From an uncultured Psychrobacter sp. (lineage in GTDB: Bacteria > Pseudomonadota > Gammaproteobacteria > Pseudomonadales > Moraxellaceae), in assembly GCA_947489525.1 (NCBI GenBank), contig CANLDW010000001.1, positions 248,001 through 312,000 of the forward strand: DNA of 64,000 nt. Reading direction: 5' to 3'. Shown here one piece after another: positions 36,300 to 45,605 of the stretch; position 1 is the first letter of the stretch; each line of letters starts with the position of its first letter. Position numbers and translations under genes: made by a program. The notes under the pieces are model-generated. The model did no database searches. It saw only the letters and a list, made by a program, of their open reading frames with translations, and was not told the DNA's origin.

Positions 36300-36337
36300 T
36301 TTTATTTACATATTCTAATCATCAAGTCCAGCTATTA

Positions 36338-36982
36338 CTACTCAGTAGGATCAGCCGCACCTGCTGGTGGGTTTTCATGGCGAAGCTTTTCGACATCTTC
36401 AGCAGTCACTGTATCTGTATAAGGATTAAGCTCACTGTGCACGTACTGCGTGACCGCTGCAATTTGCTCGTTATCCATCATAGCGTGAAAAGCTGGCATG
36501 CCGCGAAAGCCATTTATCAAAATGTCGATAATGTAATACTTAGATTCCATCTTGCTATTATTAGCAAGCGGTGGATAGTATCCCGCACCGTATGCGCCTT
36601 CCCCTTCATGCATATGACAGCCTGCACAAGAACGATGGTAAAGCTCAGCTCCATTGTTACTATGATAAGCGTTACTCTCCCCAAATACCTGCTGCCACCT
36701 TTGCAATTCAGGATCTTGCGCCATAGGCGGTATACCAACGAAGTTGACCACATCAATCTCTGGACCTGCAAGCTCTTCGCGGGTCATATAAACTGCACCC
36801 CAAGAACCGTTGTTACGGCTAGCTTCATAGTTTGTAGGTTCAGCTTCAATACGCTCTTGCTCACTGGCTAGAGTTTCAGTATCTGCTCTATTCTGGCTAC
36901 AGCCCGCCAAAGCGATAACACCACCAAATAGTAGGGTTGCTAATGCTTTAGTCTTTATGTTTTCCATGGTTATAGTGTCCAT
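36338..36982 (-). CDS. Monohaem c-type cytochrome lipoprotein
   Basis: A 214-residue exported cytochrome. The start at 36982 has GAGG 5 bases before it. A signal peptide ends in the lipobox LAGC (about residue 28), and one haem site CAGCH lies near residue 123, with PAFH...MMDNEQIAAVTQYV providing the likely axial methionine region near the C-terminus. It follows the amine oxidase gene by 47 bases on the same strand, so it probably accepts electrons from that enzyme at the membrane surface. Confidence 0.88.
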   Translation of the reverse strand: MDTITMENIKTKALATLLFGGVIALAGCSQNRADTETLASEQERIEAEPTNYEASRNNGSWGAVYMTREELAGPEIDVVNFVGIPPMAQDPELQRWQQVFGESNAYHSNNGAELYHRSCAGCHMHEGEGAYGAGYYPPLANNSKMESKYYIIDILINGFRGMPAFHAMMDNEQIAAVTQYVHSELNPYTDTVTAEDVEKLRHENPPAGAADPTE

Positions 36983-37029
36983 GATCGCCTCTAAATTTTT
37001 GTTATTAAATTTGATTGAGTCCATTAAGC

Positions 37030-38631
37030 TTAGCCCAGCATTTTGGCTTTTTTGTGCAGACGATTGGCTGCATCTAAACCTGAGAGAATAGCGCCTTCTT
37101 GCCACGCCGGAATGTGCGAACAATGCTCACCTGCTAATACAATACGGTTATCGATCTGACACAACGTATCGTAGTATTGCTCGCGTCTGGACTCATTCCA
37201 AATACCATAACAACCAAGCGTCCAAGGTATACGATGCCATACTACTGAGGTACCCGTTACAAACTCTTCAGGATACTGGGGATGGATGTGTTTGCCATAG
37301 GCCAGCGCAACATTAATGCGCTCCTGCGGTGTCAACGCATTAAACTTATAGGAGGTCGCACCAAATCCGTAAGCGCCTAACAACACGCCTGAACCATCGC
37401 TAAACATATTTTGTGAAGGGTAAGCGATCTGGGTTATTGGCAAATCAGTATAGGTAATACCACCATAGATCCACTCATCCTCTTCCCAAAAACGACGTTT
37501 AAACTCAAGACCTACTTTATACGAGGTATCATAAGGTACCGAGGCCATAGCTTGCTTAAGCGGTTTTGAGACATTGATGTCGATCTGCGTCAGCACTGAC
37601 AAGGGTATATTACAGACGCACCAATCTGCACGTGCCGTTCTAACCGCCCCATCTGGACTATTACTATCAACGTATTCAACCGTAACCCCTGTCTCGTCTT
37701 GATTAATCTTGGTCACTTTAGCATTGAACTCAATCATGTCTCGGCATTCACGAGTAAACGCATCGCCGATCTTACCCATACCGCCTACCGGCTGAAACAT
37801 GGTCGGATGATGCTCATACAAAGTATAGTTGGCATAAATATCTGACCATACTCCTGATTGTAGTATATCGCTCAAGGGTAAAGGTTTAGAGGGCTGCGAG
37901 TTTGGCATCAAACCGCCGCCTGGCAGGACACTATAACCACGGCGCGAACTCGTCGCTGCAGAAGCGCGATAACGGTAGTCGTTATCAAGAACCCCCCAGC
38001 CCTTCAAACTCTCAAGTAGCTTTTCCTTATCTTCGTTGTTGACTGAACGATCAAGTCCACCCACATTTACGGATTTAGACAGCAGCTCTGAGACGTGTCC
38101 GCGCACATCACTTCTAATATCGCCCAGACGCTGCGGTATACCATTAAAGTGATTAGCACGATGTAGATAAGCATGATTGTTCGTTTGAATGAAAGGCTCT
38201 AAAGCCACACCGAACTGCTTACAATAGTGAAATACTGAATAGTGATGGCTTGGGAGACGCCATGGCCCACCGTTAAGATAGTTACCTTCTTCAAAATCGC
38301 AAGTTACAACCTCGCCGCCAAGCTCTGTATAACTATCACCACTATTAAGTGTCCAGCTACGGCCGCCGCCGCGATTTTGATACTCAAGCACTTTGACATT
38401 GTAGCCCGCTTTACGCAGCTCATAAGCAGCTGTCAAACCACCAAGACCAGCGCCTAAAACAATAATACTTGCGCCAGGTGGCGCGCCCTTTAAATCCATA
38501 GCTTCTTTAAATGTAGATTCTGAAGCAAAACCTAAAGTCGTCATCGCCTGATACATGGCAGTCGCGCCAGCAGTCTTACCAATCATAGTGAACAGTTGAC
38601 GCCGCGTAGGTGATTGAAGCTTGTCTTTCAT
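37030..38631 (-). CDS. Tat-exported flavin monoamine oxidase-like enzyme
   Basis: A 533-residue FAD enzyme of the flavin amine oxidase family. The N-terminus has a twin-arginine signal (SPTRRQLFTMIGKTAG), the dinucleotide motif VLGAGLGGLTAAYELRKAG is near residues 57-75, and RIVLAGEHCSHIPAWQEGA near the C-terminus fits the FAD-binding end of monoamine and L-amino-acid oxidases. AAGGAC lies 7 bases before the ATG. It is flanked by two c-type cytochrome genes on the same strand, so it may act as a periplasmic dehydrogenase that passes electrons to cytochrome c rather than to oxygen, as reported for nicotine oxidoreductase NicA2. The amine or amino acid substrate is unknown. Confidence 0.87.
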   Translation of the reverse strand: MKDKLQSPTRRQLFTMIGKTAGATAMYQAMTTLGFASESTFKEAMDLKGAPPGASIIVLGAGLGGLTAAYELRKAGYNVKVLEYQNRGGGRSWTLNSGDSYTELGGEVVTCDFEEGNYLNGGPWRLPSHHYSVFHYCKQFGVALEPFIQTNNHAYLHRANHFNGIPQRLGDIRSDVRGHVSELLSKSVNVGGLDRSVNNEDKEKLLESLKGWGVLDNDYRYRASAATSSRRGYSVLPGGGLMPNSQPSKPLPLSDILQSGVWSDIYANYTLYEHHPTMFQPVGGMGKIGDAFTRECRDMIEFNAKVTKINQDETGVTVEYVDSNSPDGAVRTARADWCVCNIPLSVLTQIDINVSKPLKQAMASVPYDTSYKVGLEFKRRFWEEDEWIYGGITYTDLPITQIAYPSQNMFSDGSGVLLGAYGFGATSYKFNALTPQERINVALAYGKHIHPQYPEEFVTGTSVVWHRIPWTLGCYGIWNESRREQYYDTLCQIDNRIVLAGEHCSHIPAWQEGAILSGLDAANRLHKKAKMLG

Positions 38632-38831
38632 AATAATGTCCTTTTGGTGTGACAGTTTTGATAATCGATAAGCGTTAAACGCTTTACTTTAAGCGACCTA
38701 GTACCAAGCCGACGTACTTACCGAACTGTCCCCAACCTAAAATGTGTTAAAAATATAAGTTACTTTTATACTTGTTAGATGTATCTGACCTGGATAAGGG
38801 CGTATAGCTTAAGTGCTAAGCCCTATTATTT

Positions 38832-40253
38832 TTAGTGATGACGACGTCTTTTGCGCATCGTATTCCAGATAATAAAACCAATAAGTGCAAGTACGGCAAT
38901 GATACCGAGAACAGCTAGTACCCCTGCGTACTTAATCAAAAAAGGGCGTGTGTCTACTCCTTCTAGAGTAGTCTCAACATAGTCAGCACTAACATCACTA
39001 CTTGCTAGACCACCAAAGTTGATGCGGACGTAATTAGTGATATCAGCAATTTGTTGACTACTAAGCTCATCAGCAAAACCTGGCATGTTAGGCCGAGTAT
39101 TAGAAGCTCCCTTAGCCCCATGTAGGATGATATTCACTAAGTTATCTGGCGTGTCCTTACGTAGACTTGTTAACCCTACGATCGGTGCATATCCCGCATC
39201 AGGCTGACCATAGCCATTGACACCATGACAGCTACCACAGACTGCGAGATATAATCCTGCAGGTGAGTTAGCAGCAACGTTTGCTTTGGCTTGTGTCAAG
39301 TAATCATCTTGGGCAAGCAGGTCATGAGTGATGGATTCATTGATAGGGCTTGGCAGACGCGTGGCGTCAATAGGCTGAATCTTGTTTTCTGTCTGAATTG
39401 CTGGTACAACTTTTAGATATGCCGCGATTGCCCCTAAGTCCTCATCTGTTAAATAACGAGTACTATGAGAGACCACCTCGCCCATAGGTCCTCCTGCATA
39501 AGCGCGTTGATCCAGCTCACCAGTACGCAGATACGTAACAATGTCTTGCTCACTCCAGCTGCCAATTCCGCTTGACTCATCAGGAGTGATATTGGGTGCA
39601 TACCAGTTGCCAAGCTGTGCGCCTGCTAGATACTGGCTATTGTCAGCACCCATTGTGCTGTCACGAGGGGTATGACAAGTGCCGCAGTGTTCAAGATTAT
39701 TGGTTAAATACTCACCGCGCTGTTGTTCAGCTGTCAGATTATCTCGGTTCTCATAAGCAGGTACGTTTAGAATGTTCCAAAAAAACATCAAACTACGAAT
39801 GTTAAAGGGAAACGGTAGATCCGTCTCGTTTTCTGGTGCTTGGTCGACCGCAGGGACGGTTTGAAGATAAGCGAACAAGGCACTAATATCCTCATCCTTC
39901 ATACCATGATAGGACGGATACGGCATAGCTGGATAGATCATATGATCAGGTGCACGGCCTTTTTGTAGCGCGTCCCTAAGATCAGCTTCGGTATAGTTAC
40001 CAATACCATAGCGCTTGGAGGGTGTGATGTTGGTAGCGTAGATATCTCCCATTGGGGTCTCAATAGCGACGCCGCCTGCATAATCTTCTCTGTGACAGGC
40101 TACGCAGTCCGCCGCACGTGCAATGTACGCCCCCTTGTTCACAAGTTCGCTATTAGCGGGGCTAACATTTGGCAGGCTTGAACCTGCAGCTGTGGCAACG
40201 CTGGAGGTGATGCCAATGACAAGCAGTGATAACATCCTAGGAAATGGCTTCAT
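38832..40253 (-). CDS. Trihaem membrane cytochrome c
   Basis: A 473-residue exported cytochrome with three haem sites, CVACH (about residue 54), CGTCH (about 195) and CGSCH (about 340), a signal peptide at the start and a C-terminal membrane helix (AGVLAVLGIIAVLALIGFIIW) followed by a basic tail. This matches the cytochrome subunits of membrane alcohol, gluconate and aldehyde dehydrogenases, which pass electrons to ubiquinone or an oxidase. No such dehydrogenase is next to it; the downstream gene is the flavin amine oxidase, 200 bases away. GAGGATATT precedes the ATG. Confidence 0.9.
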   Translation of the reverse strand: MKPFPRMLSLLVIGITSSVATAAGSSLPNVSPANSELVNKGAYIARAADCVACHREDYAGGVAIETPMGDIYATNITPSKRYGIGNYTEADLRDALQKGRAPDHMIYPAMPYPSYHGMKDEDISALFAYLQTVPAVDQAPENETDLPFPFNIRSLMFFWNILNVPAYENRDNLTAEQQRGEYLTNNLEHCGTCHTPRDSTMGADNSQYLAGAQLGNWYAPNITPDESSGIGSWSEQDIVTYLRTGELDQRAYAGGPMGEVVSHSTRYLTDEDLGAIAAYLKVVPAIQTENKIQPIDATRLPSPINESITHDLLAQDDYLTQAKANVAANSPAGLYLAVCGSCHGVNGYGQPDAGYAPIVGLTSLRKDTPDNLVNIILHGAKGASNTRPNMPGFADELSSQQIADITNYVRINFGGLASSDVSADYVETTLEGVDTRPFLIKYAGVLAVLGIIAVLALIGFIIWNTMRKRRRHH

Positions 40254-40621
40254 AATATCCTCTTAGTAGCTACTATCCAATTTTTCAAATATTTAAGGTA
40301 TACATATTCTGTTATAGTAGCGTAGTACCAGCGTAGTGCCCGAGTAGGATTACAAAACTTAAAATTATAAATATTTGTAAGGTATTATTGACAGCCCCTA
40401 TTTTTTCTTATGAATGACGACAACCCTTAAATGTTTAATGTCTTTAGAATCAATAATTAAAGTCTAGAATTGTTTGTATTCATACAAGGTTAATCTTATT
40501 TAGGATTTGAATGAACAGTTTGGTGTTCTATTTTTACCAATATTTGTCGTACATAAAATATACACATACCAATATAAATCCATCCTTTATCTATGGGTAT
40601 CGTTTTTAAGTAGGATCAACT
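40254..40621. other. Divergent cytochrome-lipoprotein intergenic region
   Basis: 368 AT-rich bases between the trihaem cytochrome gene and the small lipoprotein gene. A 14-base near-palindrome TTGTATTCATACAA lies at 40474-40487. Otherwise nothing distinct. Confidence 0.5.
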
Positions 40622-40744
40622 ATGAAATTATTTTTTTACACATTTATGTGTACGGCTCTTATGACAGGGTGTCAATCCATTCAGTTTGCCGAAAGCCCTA
40701 TCCCTGTGACAGCTGGTTTTACCTCCACGATTAGCGATAGATAG
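40622..40744 (+). CDS. Tiny putative lipoprotein, 40 residues
   Basis: The frame ATG at 40622 to TAG at 40744 encodes 40 residues: a positively charged start (MKLFFYTF), a short hydrophobic segment and a lipobox LMTGC at residues 13-17, then a 23-residue mature part (QSIQFAESPIPVTAGF...). AGGA lies 7 bases before the ATG. A terminator follows within 50 bases. Its size is like that of very small lipoproteins such as entericidins, but I do not recognise the mature sequence. Confidence 0.55.
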   Translation: MKLFFYTFMCTALMTGCQSIQFAESPIPVTAGFTSTISDR

Positions 40745-40794
40745 TTGTCTCAGGTGGTATTTGTAGTGAAACTCCTGTTATTGTGAGCAAAAAA

Positions 40795-40826
40795 ATAGAG
40801 CCTAACACTCAGTGAATAGGCTCTAT
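40795..40826. terminator. Bidirectional terminator
   Basis: Perfect 10-base stem ATAGAGCCTA / TAGGCTCTAT with a 12-base loop, TTTTATG on one side and AAAAAA on the other. It lies between the tiny lipoprotein gene and the flavodoxin-like gene. Confidence 0.88.
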
Positions 40827-40852
40827 TTTATGATGGCTAAAGTGTTTGGCAA

Positions 40853-41452
40853 TTAAAGCTTGGGGTCGGGATCACTAGGTTTGTGCTTAATAATCGTCTC
40901 TGCTAAATGGTTACCAAACCAAATCGCAGTATCGATATCGCCTTTACCGGGTGTTTCTTCAGGTGGGCCGTTTAGCGACTGCGTCATCAGTCCCAAAAAG
41001 CTTGATAGACGGTTTAAGTCTGTCTCTTCGTGTCCTGTAGGCATTAAGGGCAGGCCAATCCAGTTCATGCCGTGCTGCATCGCGTATAGACATATCTGCT
41101 GTAACACAGCAAGCTTATCACCGCTAAGACCTCCCGAATTAGCAAAAGCTGCGGCCCACTTACCTTCCCATTTGCGGTGATACCAGCGTTTAGAGGTCTC
41201 ATCCATAAAGGTCTTAAATTCAGCGGTTACGCTGCCCATATAGACGGCGCTACCGAATACGAGAAGGTCGGCGGCATCTAAAAAGTCCCAATCAACGTCA
41301 TAAACATCGACCGCTTTTACTTGTGAATCAGGTAACTGCTGACGCGCTCCTACAACCACAGCTTCGGCGACGCGTCTCGTGTGACCGTAATTGCTATGAA
41401 AAATAACAGCAATGGTCAGGTTGTCCGTACTGGGTCGCGCAGTTGTATTCAT
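40853..41452 (-). CDS. Flavodoxin-fold NAD(P)H:quinone oxidoreductase-like protein
   Basis: A 199-residue protein from the ATG at 41452 with the WrbA/flavodoxin fold. The FMN-binding loop is HSNYGHTRRVAEAV near residues 20-33, with LLVFGSAVYMGSVTAEFKTFMDET and FANSGGLSGDKLAVLQQI as further family stretches. WrbA proteins make two-electron reductions of quinones and protect from oxidative stress. It is 73 bases downstream of pgeF on the same strand. Confidence 0.88.
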   Translation of the reverse strand: MNTTARPSTDNLTIAVIFHSNYGHTRRVAEAVVVGARQQLPDSQVKAVDVYDVDWDFLDAADLLVFGSAVYMGSVTAEFKTFMDETSKRWYHRKWEGKWAAAFANSGGLSGDKLAVLQQICLYAMQHGMNWIGLPLMPTGHEETDLNRLSSFLGLMTQSLNGPPEETPGKGDIDTAIWFGNHLAETIIKHKPSDPDPKL

Positions 41453-41571
41453 ACAAACTCTATTAGTGGTCAAGTAAAAGGAAAAAAGATAAATCAATAA
41501 AGACTATTAGATATAAACACTTAAGTGGTTTATGTGCTCAGCCTTCTATCTTTATAAGCTCTATAAACGAT

Positions 41572-42498
41572 TTAAAAGTTAGACGATGAACAGCTGCGTA
41601 CAATAACCAATGCCATACGACCGGTTGCTGGCTCGTGCAGATGGGTCTGACGCCGATAAGAATAATAACACGGGGAGTCATAACTGCACGCCATAGGCTG
41701 AGTATTGGCAAGGGTAATATTAAGTGCCAACAGTTGGTCTGCTGCTATCTTTGGTAAATCAAGCTTAACTTTATCAGTGTTTACTGTAGCGCAATTTGAC
41801 AAATTATCAACTGCATTATGTGAAGCAGCAGCAAGGGTATAGCGCTTTGAGAAGTCACTGAGATGGTGACTACTTAGTAGTTGTAGCTGCTTGCACCCTG
41901 CTTGGAGCTTTTCACAAACCTCATATCCCACCTCGTAGTGGCTTTGACTGATACAGACTCCTATCCACGCTTTTATCTCAGCGCTATTATCAAAGCGCGT
42001 ACTGGTTGCTTGAATAACGCCGCAGGCCAGTCCCTGCCAGCCTGCATGTATCGCTGCCATCTGACCTGTTGCTGGCTGGTATAAAACGATAGGTACGCAA
42101 TCTGCAGTCATGATAGCTAAACCCAGATTTTGCTTTGAGCTGACCATAGCATCAGCAGCCATAGGTTTCATATTTAGTGGACTGATATCAATATCGTAAA
42201 TATGAGTACCGTGAACTTGATTAACCCAGTGCAAGCTAGTGATTGCCTCATGTGACCCTAGTAGCAACTGCTGATTAATAGCGTTCAATAGGCGCATACG
42301 ATTACCCAATACTTTGGGGGCACTGTCATTGACATGTAAGCCTAAGTTTAGCTGGCCATAGCGTGCTTGTTCCGATTGAGTCGCCAGCGGGCTTTTTGCG
42401 TCCTCTAACGTATTAAAAGCTGCGGTTTGAAACACAAACACATCATCATATTGTGCCAGTAAAGTTAGCGGAAGCGAAGTTGCAAGTTCAGTCATCAT
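41572..42498 (-). CDS. pgeF: Peptidoglycan editing factor / multicopper polyphenol oxidase-like (YfiH)
   Basis: A 308-residue protein of the laccase-domain (DUF152, YfiH/LACC1) family. Family marks are WVNQVHGTHIYDID, the zinc or copper-binding MTADCVPIVLY and AAIHAGWQGLACGV stretches, and a later Cys/His cluster (GVCISQSHYEVGYEV). E. coli YfiH removes wrongly incorporated residues in peptidoglycan precursors; relatives act on purine nucleosides. It starts 3 bases after the rluD stop, a common pairing in proteobacteria. Confidence 0.92.
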   Translation of the reverse strand: MMTELATSLPLTLLAQYDDVFVFQTAAFNTLEDAKSPLATQSEQARYGQLNLGLHVNDSAPKVLGNRMRLLNAINQQLLLGSHEAITSLHWVNQVHGTHIYDIDISPLNMKPMAADAMVSSKQNLGLAIMTADCVPIVLYQPATGQMAAIHAGWQGLACGVIQATSTRFDNSAEIKAWIGVCISQSHYEVGYEVCEKLQAGCKQLQLLSSHHLSDFSKRYTLAAASHNAVDNLSNCATVNTDKVKLDLPKIAADQLLALNITLANTQPMACSYDSPCYYSYRRQTHLHEPATGRMALVIVRSCSSSNF

Positions 42499-42501
42499 AA
42501 T

Positions 42502-43593
42502 CTATTCGTCATCATAGCTGTCACTTAATAACGCTATTAGCTGTTGCATATCTTCAGGAATCGGGGTAGTTACTGCAATATCTTCTCCTGTCGTTGGATG
42601 CACAAACCCTAGCTCATAAGCGTGCAGCGCTTGACGTGGAAAATTGCTAATAGCTTGACGCTGAGCCTCGCTCAGACCTGCGCGCAGTTGACGCCGACCG
42701 CCGTATACTCGATCGCCAACGATAGGATGACCGATGTGGCTTAAGTGGACACGGATTTGATGCGTGCGCCCTGTCTCAAGACCGACGTCAAGCAAACAGT
42801 AATTGTCGTTGAGCGCCGTAACATTCAATAGATGGGTGACGGCCTCACGTCCTGCTGTCATCACCGTCATTTTAGTGCGCTGGTTACGATGGCGACCAAT
42901 AGGCGCATCGATACGGCGGTGACGCAACAAGCTTGCCGCGTCTCCTGCAACTATACACTGATAGTGGCGGTAGACGGACTTATCTTTGAGCTGCGCCATG
43001 AGTGCCAGCTGAGCAGGTTTGGTTTTGCCTATCAGTAGCAGACCTGAGGTATCTTTATCGATACGGTGCACCAATCCTGCGCGCGGCAAGTGGTGCTGCT
43101 GCGGATAGTGATACAGAAGTGCATTGACCAACGTACCTGTCTGGTTGCCCGCGCCTGGATGCACGACCATGCCTACAGGCTTATCTATGACAAGTACGTC
43201 ATCGTCTTCGTAGACGACGTCGATGGCGATATCCTCTGGTCTATCTTCGCTGTGTTGCTCCAAAGTTGTTGCTAGGTGCAAGACATCACCTGCCTTGACC
43301 CGCGTTTTGGGTTTTTGTACGCTATCGTTATAGCGCAAACTACCATCTGTGATCCAGCCTTGCAGCTGGGCACGCGAAAAGTCGGTGAACACTTTGGATG
43401 CCAGCTTATCGATGCGCAGCCCTGCCTCGTCTTCTGTCGCGACATGGGTACTATCGATTACAACAGGTACTGGCTGTCCTGCCTCCCCTACAGGCTTCGA
43501 TGATAAAGGGCGGTCATCAAAGTCATCATCAAGGATGTCCTCATCGGCGGCGTCAATCAGTCGTTCAGGCGTGGTCATAGCGTGGTCATTCAT
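42502..43593 (-). CDS. rluD: 23S rRNA pseudouridine 1911/1915/1917 synthase
   Basis: Forms three pseudouridines in helix 69 of 23S rRNA. The 363 residues have an N-terminal S4 RNA-binding domain (about 55-105, RIDKLASKVFTDFSRAQLQGWI) and the catalytic domain with the aspartate in RAGLVHRIDKDTSGLLLIGK and the signature LETGRTHQIRVHLSHIGHPIVGD. The first 45 residues are an acidic extension. No clear ribosome site precedes the ATG at 43593; MTTPERL five codons on is an alternative start. It is divergent from bamD, as in many gammaproteobacteria. Confidence 0.95.
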   Translation of the reverse strand: MNDHAMTTPERLIDAADEDILDDDFDDRPLSSKPVGEAGQPVPVVIDSTHVATEDEAGLRIDKLASKVFTDFSRAQLQGWITDGSLRYNDSVQKPKTRVKAGDVLHLATTLEQHSEDRPEDIAIDVVYEDDDVLVIDKPVGMVVHPGAGNQTGTLVNALLYHYPQQHHLPRAGLVHRIDKDTSGLLLIGKTKPAQLALMAQLKDKSVYRHYQCIVAGDAASLLRHRRIDAPIGRHRNQRTKMTVMTAGREAVTHLLNVTALNDNYCLLDVGLETGRTHQIRVHLSHIGHPIVGDRVYGGRRQLRAGLSEAQRQAISNFPRQALHAYELGFVHPTTGEDIAVTTPIPEDMQQLIALLSDSYDDE

Positions 43594-44134
43594 AAAGGAG
43601 TCATATATGTTGGCTCAGGCGAGTAAACCCTAATAAGCCATTTTAAAAAGGAAATTTGGCAGTCGTGCCTTGCCAAAAAAGGTCAGTAGCATCAATGCCA
43701 ACAAGGTCATAGTGTACCACGCCAGTCGTTGATTCTTAACTCTCTACAATATAACATTGCGTTAATTTACTGTATATTTGTGCGCGCAGAGGGCATTCTT
43801 AGATATTAAAAGTTGTATCCCATGCTAAACTACGCAAAAACTAGCAGCCCAGATCATTATGTTGCTGTCATATTTAGACCCATATTTACGTTCAATTGAC
43901 AGGTATTTAAACGCAAAACGTCAGACCTTGAGCGTTAAAATAATCCATAAAAAGATGGACGAATAACAGGTTATTTTATAAAGTAAGTGGCGTTTTACTG
44001 TATGCTAGGGCACTTATTTTTATTTTAAATTTACGTTTGTTCTAAGTTTACGTTTTTTGAGTTGTTGATTACCCTTAACTTATTATGAGTGTGATAGCAT
44101 CCACGCTATTATGCGTCCGTGTCGGAGAAGAAGT
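43594..44134. other. Divergent rluD-bamD intergenic region
   Basis: 541 AT-rich bases with promoters for both genes. I see no RNA gene or strong inverted repeat; only short direct repeats of TTTACGTTT near 44030-44055. Confidence 0.55.
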
Positions 44135-45376
44135 ATGCACGCTACCCGCAATATGTTTATCAAACTGTCCTCTATAAGCTTACTAGCACTCAGTGTCAAT
44201 CTAGCGGGCTGTCAAACCTTTCAAAACTTGACAGGTAATGGTGAAGAAGCGGTTGCTACTGCAGAAAAGTCAGAGCAGGCTTATTATAACGACGCTATCG
44301 AAAATATTAATAGGGGTCGCTATACTCAGGCCGTTGAGAACTTAGAGAGTCTACGTACTTTTTATCCTACAGGACAGTTCGCCGAGCAAGCACTCCTCGA
44401 TATGATGTACGCGCAGTACGAGAGCGGTGAATACGAGACGGCGGCATCTAGTGCTGAGCGCTTTATTCGTCTTTATCCTTCAAACCCGCAAGTCAGCTAT
44501 GCCTACTACGTGCGCGGCGTGGCGAATATGCAGGGCGCCTCAGATGGTCTAAATATTTTTAAAATAAATCAAGCAGAGCGTGATACCTCTTATCTACGCG
44601 TCGCTTTTGCCAACTTCCAAGAGCTTATTAATAAGTATCCAAATAGCCCGTACGCTCCAGATGCAGCGCAGCGCATGATATTTATCTATAATCAGTTCGC
44701 GCAAAGTGAACTAACAGCAGCCAACTGGTATATTGAGCGCGAAGCCTACGTTGCTGCGGTCAACCGCGCTAAATGGGCGTTTCAATATTACCCACTCAGT
44801 GAGTCCACGCCTGAAGCCATCGCTATGCTGGCCTATAGTCACGAGCAGCTGGGTCTAAATGAGCTGGCACGCGAGTACAAAACCCTACTCCAAATCAACT
44901 ATCCTAATTGGTTAACCAGTGATGGTCGAATCCGTCTCGATACCAAGCGCGATCGCACTTGGCTTAATAAACTCACCTTTGGCAAGCTTGGGCGCTCAGG
45001 TATTGCTGACACCTCCATTACCAATGAGCCGTACACTGGCCCTACTAAGACACAAGTTATTCGTACTGCTGCTCAGTTAAGACTACCTAACGACAACTCA
45101 GTCGTGCCCAATAATACAACGCCGCCTTTAAGTGATGTCTCACTTGATCGCAATACCGGTGGTCTTAACATAGGTCTAGATCTACCTGAAAGCGCGACGG
45201 AGCAAGTCTCAAGTCAAGGCAGTGCTAGCGCAGCAGCTATCGAAGCGACTGTTGATCCACAAAACGTCAATCCTGTGCGCCGTACTACCCTACCAGATGA
45301 TAATACCCGTAATCGTATTCAAATAGCACCGCTCGATACCGATCCTGTAGATATCGAGGACGTAGACGCTGAGTAA
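44135..45376 (+). CDS. bamD: Outer membrane assembly lipoprotein BamD
   Basis: Essential lipoprotein of the BAM complex that folds outer-membrane proteins. Starting at 44135 (GGAG 7 bases before) it has 413 residues: a signal peptide with lipobox LAGC (Cys about residue 26), then five TPR-like repeats (about 45-250) with YNDAIENINRGRYTQAVENLE, FIRLYPSNPQVSYAYYVRG and NKYPNSPYAPDAAQRM. E. coli BamD is 245 residues; the extra 150 or so here form a low-complexity Thr/Asn/Pro-rich tail. The ATG at 44111 is less likely. Confidence 0.93.
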   Translation: MHATRNMFIKLSSISLLALSVNLAGCQTFQNLTGNGEEAVATAEKSEQAYYNDAIENINRGRYTQAVENLESLRTFYPTGQFAEQALLDMMYAQYESGEYETAASSAERFIRLYPSNPQVSYAYYVRGVANMQGASDGLNIFKINQAERDTSYLRVAFANFQELINKYPNSPYAPDAAQRMIFIYNQFAQSELTAANWYIEREAYVAAVNRAKWAFQYYPLSESTPEAIAMLAYSHEQLGLNELAREYKTLLQINYPNWLTSDGRIRLDTKRDRTWLNKLTFGKLGRSGIADTSITNEPYTGPTKTQVIRTAAQLRLPNDNSVVPNNTTPPLSDVSLDRNTGGLNIGLDLPESATEQVSSQGSASAAAIEATVDPQNVNPVRRTTLPDDNTRNRIQIAPLDTDPVDIEDVDAE

Positions 45377-45380
45377 CTAT

Positions 45381-45442
45381 TTGTACTATAAATTCTTGTA
45401 CTATAAATTCATTCGTTTATACATTAATTCGTTTATACATTA
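45381..45442. repeat. Two adjacent perfect tandem duplications after bamD
   Basis: TTGTACTATAAATTC occurs twice (45381-45395 and 45396-45410), directly followed by ATTCGTTTATACATTA twice (45411-45426 and 45427-45442). All copies are exact. They begin 5 bases after the bamD stop. Confidence 0.95.
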
Positions 45443-45535
45443 ATAACATTATTAACGGGTTACGGTATAAAGCAGCTACTGTATGAATTGACGCTTTATT
45501 TCTAAAAAGCGATTATTCTTACTGCTATTATCAAC

Positions 45536-45561
45536 AAGGTCAACCTAAAAGTTGGCCTTGT
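45536..45561 (+). terminator. bamD terminator
   Basis: Ten-base stem CAAGGTCAAC / GTTGGCCTTG (one G-U pair), 6-base loop, then TTTTTGTCTT. It lies 45 bases before dnaG. Confidence 0.9.
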
Positions 45562-45605
45562 TTTTGTCTTTATTGCTTGTCTTCCTATGGTAAACTGTTT
45601 GTCGT

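Noticed and set aside
40507..40734. 75-codon frame upstream of the WrbA-like gene
   Set aside because: Overlaps the tiny lipoprotein frame, which has a better ribosome site and a lipobox; composition looks non-coding.
43594..44134. tRNA or small RNA gene in the rluD-bamD spacer
   Set aside because: No cloverleaf T-loop motif or stable stem set could be found by eye.
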